Positions 1 through 5,484 of a stretch of 10,713 nt of DNA are shown one piece after another. Under the pieces are notes generated by a model that saw nothing but the letters and a program-made list of their open reading frames with translations, was not told the origin of the DNA and searched no databases. Each line of letters opens with the position of its first letter. The stretch's first letter is position 1. The DNA is from Pseudopedobacter sp036379295 (GTDB lineage Bacteria > Bacteroidota > Bacteroidia > Sphingobacteriales > Sphingobacteriaceae): contig DASVGY010000138.1 of the NCBI GenBank assembly GCA_036379295.1, positions 1 to 10,713 on the forward strand, in the 5' to 3' direction. The position numbers and the translations under genes are program-made.

Positions 1-2
1 AA

Positions 3-383
3 TCAGCAGTTTCTGGCACATGGACTGTGGCAGATGTAAGCTTAGTGGGCTTCCCAAGCGATTACAAAATTACAAATGCATTTGGAATGGCCCCTTACCA
101 AGATTTTGTAGGCAGCACCTGGAAATTATACGGCGGAAATAGCGGCTACATTACTTTAGCCAATGGCACTACCCAAAACATTTACTGGTCTGTTTTAAAT
201 GATGGAATTAGCCCGGTTTTCCAATTCAAAAAAGTTGATGCCGGGGAAAAAGCCAAAAACGTAGTAGAAGGCTATAAAATGAATATTGAATCTGCTTCTA
301 AAGATAGGTTGACTATTAGTTCCCCATTTCAGTTACTGAACGGAAATACAGCGAAGATTGTTTATACTTTGACTGCTAAATAA
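3..383 (+). CDS. C-terminal part of a hypothetical beta-rich, lipocalin-like protein (5' end outside window)
   Basis: The frame is open from the left edge (first full codon at base 3) to the TAA at 381-383. A GTG at base 27 could be called as a start, but the open frame upstream encodes SAVSGTWT in the same style, so this is a gene entering from the left. About 126 residues are visible. They alternate hydrophobic and polar residues and are rich in Gly, Thr, Ser and Asn, as expected of beta strands. Examples are GSTWKLYGGNSGYITL, then NIYWSV, then VFQFKK, ending in KIVYTLTAK. The GTW/STWKLYGG pattern recalls the small lipocalin-like lipoproteins common in Bacteroidota, but I cannot assign a family. 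A signal peptide or lipobox would lie outside the window. No function is claimed. Confidence 0.75.
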   Translation, partial: SAVSGTWTVADVSLVGFPSDYKITNAFGMAPYQDFVGSTWKLYGGNSGYITLANGTTQNIYWSVLNDGISPVFQFKKVDAGEKAKNVVEGYKMNIESASKDRLTISSPFQLLNGNTAKIVYTLTAK

Positions 384-442
384 GTTAAAAGTATAAAGTC
401 GGAAGTAAAAAGACTTAGGGAGGTTACACAATAATATATACT

Positions 443-459
443 AGCTTAATAAGCTTTTT
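443..459 (+). terminator. Weak candidate terminator after the left-edge gene
   Basis: AGCTT (443-447), a 3-base loop AAT, and AAGCT (451-455) run into five T's (455-459), 60 bases after the stop codon of the left-edge gene. The stem is only 5 bp and A/T-rich, so intrinsic termination would be inefficient. It is listed because it is the only hairpin followed by a T run between this gene and the convergent DUF2249 gene. Confidence 0.3.
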
Positions 460-585
460 GGTGAAGTTTTTCAATCATATTTTGGGGAAGCTTACATTTA
501 TAAGCAATCTGACGGGAGAAGAGCTAATCACATTCCAAGCGGAATACTAATATTTTGTAAACTAGCTAAGTAGCGCAAAAAGCCT

Positions 586-1338
586 TCACAGCTTCGTTTT
601 AATCACCCTAACTTTCCATTCATCGGGTCCTTTTTGTAAGTACTCCCATTTAAACGGCTCTTTACTTTCCGCTTCCATTTGATAGTAAAGTGGTTTTGGA
701 TCATGGTCGTTAATAAACTCAAATGCTTCACCGGGTTTAATATCTGCAAAAGCTTTGTAAAACATCTCATGGCGTTCGGCTGGTAAAAACGGGCGTAAAT
801 CAAACTCATTAACCACAGAAAAACCATCGTCGCCCAAACCACTTTTGTCTTTTTTAGTGATGTGTACTACATATTCATTTGCTTCTTGCTTCTTATAAAT
901 CCAAGTATGCTGCCCATCAAATTTCTGCACAAAAACTCCATGGATTTCTTTGGGGTCTTCGGCGGCAACAAGTTCCATGGTATCGCCTTGTTCCATCATC
1001 CCGTAACGGTGAAAAACAATTTGTTTCCACTCGCTTTCATTGGCTTTTCTAAGGTCTAACAAAGTAGAAATATCAGTAAATTCTCTCCCTTGCGAATCTT
1101 CTGTACGGGTAACTTTAACCTTCCATTCTCTACCACCCCTATTCAAATATTCCCAACCAACCACATCGCCATATATAGAACGAAACTCGTAATAAAGCGG
1201 AATAGGGTCATGATCGTTAATGAAAACAAAACTTTTCTCAGCTGGCAGCTCTCTAAAAAGCTGTATCAATTTTTTATGCCTTTCAATAGGAATAAGTGTT
1301 CGCATGTCCAGCTCCTCTGTAATTAATTTATCATTCAT
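586..1338 (-). CDS. Protein of three tandem DUF2249 repeats
   Basis: The 250-residue cytoplasmic protein is built entirely of DUF2249-type units. Copy 1 (about residues 9-78) and copy 3 (about 178-247) carry the family signature: LDMR/FDLRP, then ERH, a shared INDHDP-PLYY core (40-50 and 209-219), WEYL and W-V-V at the end. Copy 2 (about 91-161) keeps the start (LLDLR) and the overall length. It has lost ERH, and AAEDPKEIHGVF replaces NDHDPKPLYY. DUF2249 domains occur alone, in tandem or fused to hemerythrin-like domains. They are often found near nitric-oxide and denitrification genes, but their biochemistry is not settled. The conserved His/Asp residues suggest metal or ligand binding, which is inference. 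The gene is divergent from the bacilliredoxin gene, with 250 bases between the starts. ATG at 1338 gives the earliest plausible start and a complete first repeat. Confidence 0.9.
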   Translation of the reverse strand: MNDKLITEELDMRTLIPIERHKKLIQLFRELPAEKSFVFINDHDPIPLYYEFRSIYGDVVGWEYLNRGGREWKVKVTRTEDSQGREFTDISTLLDLRKANESEWKQIVFHRYGMMEQGDTMELVAAEDPKEIHGVFVQKFDGQHTWIYKKQEANEYVVHITKKDKSGLGDDGFSVVNEFDLRPFLPAERHEMFYKAFADIKPGEAFEFINDHDPKPLYYQMEAESKEPFKWEYLQKGPDEWKVRVIKTKL

Positions 1339-1382
1339 GGCTTATCAATTAAGTATTAAAGACCTTTTTATCTTTTATTACT

Positions 1383-1390
1383 CAAAAGTA
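1383..1390 (-). promoter_or_regulatory. Candidate -7 element for the DUF2249 gene
   Basis: Read on the minus strand this is TACTTTTG, a perfect match to the Bacteroidota -7 consensus TAnnTTTG, 44 bases upstream of the ATG. No TTG is found at the expected -33 spacing (19-23 bp further up). The promoter may therefore be weak or need an activator. The same octamer is the -7 element at 7350-7357 and 9409-9416. Confidence 0.5.
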
Positions 1391-1521
1391 ATAAATAATT
1401 TCATCAGTTACTCTAAAGAAAGTGTCAAATTGAACTTTAACCGAACTAAAAACTGATTTATGTCTCTTTTATTTATGACAAATAATTGATAGCCAAAAAC
1501 AGAGTGGTAAAAAAAAAACCT

Positions 1522-1529
1522 TAATTTTG
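1522..1529 (+). promoter_or_regulatory. Candidate -7 element for the bacilliredoxin gene
   Basis: TAATTTTG matches TAnnTTTG and lies 59 bases upstream of the start codon, just after a run of ten A's (1509-1518). No TTG is present at the usual -33 distance; the nearest upstream (1486-1488) is 33 bp away. The following leader is very A/T-rich and has no Shine-Dalgarno, as is normal in this phylum. Confidence 0.5.
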
Positions 1530-1588
1530 TGGCGTCTAAAAGATTTAAAAATACTTCCAGATTTAATAATAACGTAAATAATAAATAA

Positions 1589-1999
1589 ATGTATCCAGAA
1601 TATTTAGTTGCACCGATGCGTACAGAATTAACAGACGCAGGTTTTCAAGAGTTAAAAAACGCCGAGGAAGTGAAAAACGCAATCGCTACAGAAGGAACTA
1701 CTTTCGTAGTAGTCAATTCGGTTTGTGGATGTGCGGCAGCAAACGCCCGCCCAGCAGCAAAAATTGCGGCAGCAAACTCAAAAACGCCAGATAAGTTGGT
1801 TACTGTTTTTGCCGGCATGGAAAAAGAAGCAGTTGATGCAGCCCGCTCGTTTATGTTGCCTTTTCCGGCTTCATCGCCTTCCATGGCGCTTTTTAAAGAT
1901 GGTAAATTGGTTCACATGATTGAGCGTCATCAAATCGAAGGAAGGCCAGCAGAAATGATTGCCGACAATTTAATTGGCGCTTTTGAGCAGTATTGCTAG
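1589..1999 (+). CDS. Bacilliredoxin, BrxA/BrxB (YphP/YqiW) family
   Basis: The protein has 136 residues, near the usual length of the family, and lacks a signal peptide. It has a thioredoxin-like fold with the family's atypical CGC active site at residues 46-48 (VVNSVCGCAAANARPA). It also has the characteristic N-terminus MYPEYLVAPMR, the SPS-MALFKDGKLVHMIERHQIEGRP segment at 95-120, and the family-type C-terminal ending FEQYC, so a third Cys is the last residue. In Bacillus, members remove bacillithiol from mixed disulfides on proteins. Bacillithiol or a related thiol also occurs in some Bacteroidota, so the same role here is plausible but inferred. The gene stands alone, with its own -7 element and a strong terminator. 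The DUF2249 gene is divergent from it, which may hint at a shared redox or nitrosative-stress context. BrxA and BrxB cannot be told apart by eye. Confidence 0.93.
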   Translation: MYPEYLVAPMRTELTDAGFQELKNAEEVKNAIATEGTTFVVVNSVCGCAAANARPAAKIAAANSKTPDKLVTVFAGMEKEAVDAARSFMLPFPASSPSMALFKDGKLVHMIERHQIEGRPAEMIADNLIGAFEQYC

Positions 2000-2029
2000 C
2001 AGCTGTTTTTTCTAAGCAATAATACATTT

Positions 2030-2055
2030 AAAGCCGGCCAAACAGCCGGCTTTTT
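2030..2055 (+). terminator. Intrinsic terminator of the bacilliredoxin gene
   Basis: The 9-bp stem AAAGCCGGC (2030-2038) / GCCGGCTTT (2045-2053) has a 6-base loop CAAACA and a T run to 2055. It lies 30 bases after the stop codon. It is GC-rich in an otherwise A/T-rich stretch, a classic intrinsic terminator. It separates the bacilliredoxin gene from the glycosyltransferase operon. Confidence 0.9.
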
Positions 2056-2162
2056 CGATCATTTTAAACTTATTTAATCGCTGCAATTTCTTTTAACAAA
2101 GTATTTTTTTATCCGCAACAATCAAAAAATTCTGGCAAAACGGCCATAAATGCAAATTGGCA

Positions 2163-2193
2163 TACTTTTCTCTTGTTGGATAACATCTATCCA
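2163..2193 (+). promoter_or_regulatory. Possible promoter and operator-like inverted repeat of the glycosyltransferase operon
   Basis: TACTTTTC (2163-2170) matches TAnnTTTG except for the last base. Seven bases further on is the inverted repeat TGGATA-ACATC-TATCCA (2177-2193), 20 bases before the ATG. If the -7 assignment is right, the repeat sits at or just after the transcription start, where it could be a repressor site or a leader hairpin. No -33 TTG at the correct spacing was found, so the promoter part is weak. Confidence 0.35.
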
Positions 2194-2213
2194 TTTTAAT
2201 TACATAATAATTT

Positions 2214-4475
2214 ATGAAAGTTGCATATATTTCTACGTACACACCGCGGCCGTGTGGCCTGGCAACCTTTAACGCCAATTTAAAAAGCGCAATTGACCAA
2301 AATTTAGCAAGTACTGATAATGATAGCTATGTAATTGCAATTAACGACCAAGACGATTTAGCGCAATATGCGTACGGAAAAGAGGTCAAAAATATCATTA
2401 GACAACAACATCAAAAAGATTACATCCGCACTGCCAACTTTATAAACAATAGCGATACCGATGTTTGCATTATGCAACACGAATTTGGAATCTACGGCGG
2501 AGACAGCGGTGTTTATGTGCTTCCACTAATTAACCGGATAGAAAAACCCCTTATTACCATTTTACATACCGTTTTAAAAGAACCAAATTACTTGCAAAAA
2601 TTAATTATTCAAGACATTGCGCAACACTCGGCAAAAGTGGTGGTAATGGCTAAAAAAGCCGTACAGTTTTTGGTGGATATTTATGGAATTGATAGCGAAA
2701 AAATTGCTTTGATAGAACATGGGGTGCCAGATTATCCGGATTCTATTTCCGAAATCCTCAATAAAAAAAATACGCTTCCGGGGAAACGGGTGTTGCTAAC
2801 TTTTGGTTTATTATCCAGAAACAAGGGAATAGAAACTGTGATTAAAGCATTACCCGCAATTGTAAAAAACCATCCGGGCGTTATTTACACCATTATCGGA
2901 AAAACCCATCCCCATATTTTAAAAAACCAAGGCGAAGAATACAGGGATTACCTTAAAAAATTAGCTGCGGATTTGGGCGTTAGCAAAAACGTGAACTTTA
3001 TCAACAGTTTTGTCAGCGAGGAAGATTTGGTTAAATATTTAACAGCATCTGAAATTTACATTACACCTTATTTAAACGAAGCGCAAATTACCAGCGGAAC
3101 TTTATCTTATGCTGTTGGCGCTGGTGCTGCGGTGGTTTCAACTCCTTATTGGCATGCCCAGGAATTATTAGCAAACAACCGCGGTAGGCTTTTTAATTTT
3201 GGTGATGACAAGCAATTAGCTGAAATTGTGAACGAGTTATTGGATAACGATAAAACCTTAAAAAACATTAGGGACAACGCTTATGAGTATGGTTTAACCC
3301 TACGTTACCCAAAAATTGGCGGTTTATACAAAACGTTGGCAGAAGAAGCTATTGCCAATCATCCTGCAAAAGTAGCTTACCATTTTTCGCAATTAAACGC
3401 AGATCTGCTCCCTACGTTTACACTTGATTATGTAAAACGTTTGACAGATGATACAGGGATTGTTCAACATGCAAAATACGGCATACCAAATTTAAAAGAG
3501 GGCTATTGCATGGATGATAACAGTAGGGCATTGATTATGATTTTGATGACCTACGACCAGTATCAATCTAAAGAAGCGCTTGATTTACTACCAATTTATC
3601 TGAGTTTTATCCAATACATGCAATGTGACAATGGAAATTTTAGGAATTTTCTGAGTTTTAAACGAGAATACTTGGATGAAGTTGGAACTGATGACTCTTA
3701 CGGCAGAACGCTGTGGGCTTTAGGTTTTATGATTTGCAATTCGCCAAATAACTCTTACAAAGAATTTGCTCGCGAGTTGTTTTTTAATTCGTTACAACAT
3801 TTAGATAAGCTGGAACATTTACGCGGCTATGCAAATAGCATTATCGGTTTAGCACATTATTTAAAATCGTACCCAGATGAAATTATTCAATACAAACTGG
3901 AACTTTTAGCTGATAAACTAATAGTGGCTTATCAAAATCATTGTGCCGATGACTGGCATTGGTTTGAAGAAAAAATGACTTACGATAATGCAATTTTACC
4001 GCTGGCTTTATTAAAATCTTACGAAATAACTAACAAAGATATTTACAAACAGGTAGGCTTAGAAAGTTTAACTTTTTTAGATAAAGAAACGCTTTACCAT
4101 GGTTACTATAACCCTATTGGTAACGATGGGTGGTTCTACAAAAACCAGGATAAAGCAGTTTTTGACCAACAAGCTATAGAAACTATGGCCGCCGTAATGA
4201 TGTATTACCAAGCGTTTGAAACCACCAAAGACGTTAGCTACATTGAAAAAATGTTTAAGACTTATCTATGGTTTTTAGGGGAAAACGCCTTACGGGTGCC
4301 GCTTTATGACCATGAAACCAAAGGCTGCTGCGATGGCTTAACGCCGCAAGGACTTAATAGAAACCAAGGCGCAGAAAGTACGCTGGCATACTTCATCTCG
4401 CACCTTACTGTTTTAAAAGCGCAGGAAAAAGAATATTTGTTTGAAAAAAAAGCTTCTGAGCAAATTTGCGATTAA
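2214..4475 (+). CDS. GT4 glycosyltransferase fused to a C-terminal (alpha/alpha)6 glycosidase-like domain
   Basis: The 753-residue protein has no signal peptide or membrane segment, so it should be cytoplasmic. Residues 1 to about 380 are a GT-B fold GT4 transferase. The N-terminal acceptor-side motif STYTPRPCGLATF is at 7-19, MQHEFGIYGG at 87-96, the sugar-nucleotide side FGLLSRNKGIETVI at 197-210, and QITSGTLSYAVGAGAAVVST at 291-310. The usual EX7E glutamates are replaced there (Q291 and Y299 in my alignment). Residues about 395-735 are all-helical with motifs typical of six-hairpin glycosidase-like folds: YCMDDNSRAL (431-440), DDSYGRTLWALG (493-504), WFEEKMTYDNA (583-593), FDQQAIETMA (650-659) and NQGAESTLAYF (717-727). 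The acidic residues could be catalytic, but no activity can be assigned. The TAA overlaps the ATG of the next GT4 gene, so the two are almost surely one operon. Donor and product are unknown; the GH130 neighbour suggests a mannose-containing glycan. Confidence 0.85.
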   Translation: MKVAYISTYTPRPCGLATFNANLKSAIDQNLASTDNDSYVIAINDQDDLAQYAYGKEVKNIIRQQHQKDYIRTANFINNSDTDVCIMQHEFGIYGGDSGVYVLPLINRIEKPLITILHTVLKEPNYLQKLIIQDIAQHSAKVVVMAKKAVQFLVDIYGIDSEKIALIEHGVPDYPDSISEILNKKNTLPGKRVLLTFGLLSRNKGIETVIKALPAIVKNHPGVIYTIIGKTHPHILKNQGEEYRDYLKKLAADLGVSKNVNFINSFVSEEDLVKYLTASEIYITPYLNEAQITSGTLSYAVGAGAAVVSTPYWHAQELLANNRGRLFNFGDDKQLAEIVNELLDNDKTLKNIRDNAYEYGLTLRYPKIGGLYKTLAEEAIANHPAKVAYHFSQLNADLLPTFTLDYVKRLTDDTGIVQHAKYGIPNLKEGYCMDDNSRALIMILMTYDQYQSKEALDLLPIYLSFIQYMQCDNGNFRNFLSFKREYLDEVGTDDSYGRTLWALGFMICNSPNNSYKEFARELFFNSLQHLDKLEHLRGYANSIIGLAHYLKSYPDEIIQYKLELLADKLIVAYQNHCADDWHWFEEKMTYDNAILPLALLKSYEITNKDIYKQVGLESLTFLDKETLYHGYYNPIGNDGWFYKNQDKAVFDQQAIETMAAVMMYYQAFETTKDVSYIEKMFKTYLWFLGENALRVPLYDHETKGCCDGLTPQGLNRNQGAESTLAYFISHLTVLKAQEKEYLFEKKASEQICD

Positions 4476-5479
4476 TGAAAGTTGCTATTTTATCTCCAGT
4501 TGCCTGGCGCACTCCTCCGGTACATTATGGCCCCTGGGAGCAAATGGCCTCTAACCTAGCCGAAGAATTAGTGAAATTAGGAGTTGATGTTACGCTTTTT
4601 GCGTCTGGCGATTCCTTAACATCAGGAACCTTAAATGCCGTAATTGACAAAGGTTACGAAACCCAAAAGGGGCAAGATGCGAAAGTGTTGGAGTGTTTGC
4701 ACATTAGCAACTTAATGGAAAACGCTGGAGATTATGACATCATCCATAACCATTTTGATTTTTTGCCACTCACCTATTCCAAGCTTATTAACACTCCAAT
4801 AATCACTACCATCCACGGCTTTTCATCAGAACAAATTATTCCGGTTTATCAAAAATACAATACAAATACTTTTTACGTTTCCATCAGTAATTCTGACAGG
4901 CATCCAAAATTGGAATATTTAGCTACGGTTTATAATGGCTTAAATGTGAAGGAATTTTCTTTGAATACCAGCCCTCAAGAATACCTTCTGTTCTTCGGTC
5001 GGATTCATCCGCATAAAGGAACGTCAGAGGCTATCACCATCGCTAAAAAAAGTGGTAAAAAACTAATTATTGCAGGAATTATTCAGGATCAAGGGTATTT
5101 TGATAGAGAGGTACAGCCGCATTTAAACGATGATATACAGTTTATTGGGCATGCAGAGCCAGGTAAAAGAAATGAGTTGATGGGAAATGCGATTGCGCTG
5201 CTGCACCCAATAAGTTTTAATGAACCATTTGGTTTGAGTGTGGCCGAGGCAATGATGTGCGGCACTCCGGTTATCGCTTTTAACCGGGGATCAATGCCAG
5301 AATTAATAGAAAATAAAAAAACTGGCTTTTTAGTAAGTAATGTTGAGGAAGCTGTTAATGCGGTAAAACAACTCCCCGAAATTAGCCGGGAAGTGTGTTC
5401 TTCAATTGCAAAAGCCAAATTTTCTGCCGAAACGATGGCCAAGCACTACCTAAACCTGTACCAGCAAATATTAAATTAA
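4475..5479 (+). CDS. GT4 family glycosyltransferase
   Basis: The 334-residue cytoplasmic GT-B enzyme begins MKVAILSPVAWRTPPVHYGPWE, an acceptor-side start typical of GT4. Numbered from the ATG at 4475, donor-domain motifs are FFGRIHPHKG (173-182) and NEPFGLSVAEAMMCGTPVI (249-267), the latter holding the canonical EX7E pair, E250 and E258. A TTG at 4466 would add three residues, but the ATG at 4475 is preferred. It starts with the same MKVA as the preceding gene and gives the classic TAATG stop-start overlap, so translation is probably coupled. It is clearly different from the upstream GT4 (half the length, intact EX7E), suggesting the two add different residues or make different linkages. The convergent GH130 gene ends one base after this stop codon. 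Sugar donor and acceptor cannot be read from sequence. Confidence 0.9.
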   Translation: MKVAILSPVAWRTPPVHYGPWEQMASNLAEELVKLGVDVTLFASGDSLTSGTLNAVIDKGYETQKGQDAKVLECLHISNLMENAGDYDIIHNHFDFLPLTYSKLINTPIITTIHGFSSEQIIPVYQKYNTNTFYVSISNSDRHPKLEYLATVYNGLNVKEFSLNTSPQEYLLFFGRIHPHKGTSEAITIAKKSGKKLIIAGIIQDQGYFDREVQPHLNDDIQFIGHAEPGKRNELMGNAIALLHPISFNEPFGLSVAEAMMCGTPVIAFNRGSMPELIENKKTGFLVSNVEEAVNAVKQLPEISREVCSSIAKAKFSAETMAKHYLNLYQQILN

Positions 5480-5484
5480 TTTAA
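5471..5484. repeat. 14-bp perfect palindrome spanning two convergent stop codons
   Basis: TTAAATTAATTTAA is identical to its reverse complement. It contains the TAA of the plus-strand glycosyltransferase (5477-5479) and the TAA of the minus-strand GH130 gene (5481-5483 read in reverse). It is all A/T, so it may be chance plus stop-codon constraint. No intrinsic terminator fits between the two genes. Confidence 0.6.

Noticed and set aside
27..29. GTG as the true start of the left-edge gene
   Set aside because: The same frame is open and protein-like up to the window edge, so the gene starts outside.
580..594. AAGC-N7-GCTT followed by T's as a terminator of the minus-strand DUF2249 gene
   Set aside because: The stem is only 4 bp and the stop codon lies in the loop, so it is too weak to call.
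1425..1433. TCAA-A-TTGA as an FNR/NnrR-like site upstream of the DUF2249 gene
   Set aside because: FNR-type sites have half-sites TTGAT/C outward with a 4-base gap; this 9-base palindrome has the wrong order and spacing.
603..1456. Several open frames on both strands over the DUF2249 gene
   Set aside because: The DUF2249 frame explains the region fully; the others are low-complexity shadows.
4466..4468. TTG start adding three residues to the second GT4
   Set aside because: The ATG at 4475 gives the typical N-terminus and a TAATG overlap with the preceding stop.
5089..5442. 117-codon minus-strand frame inside the second GT4
   Set aside because: It is an antisense shadow of a clearly conserved GT4 donor domain.
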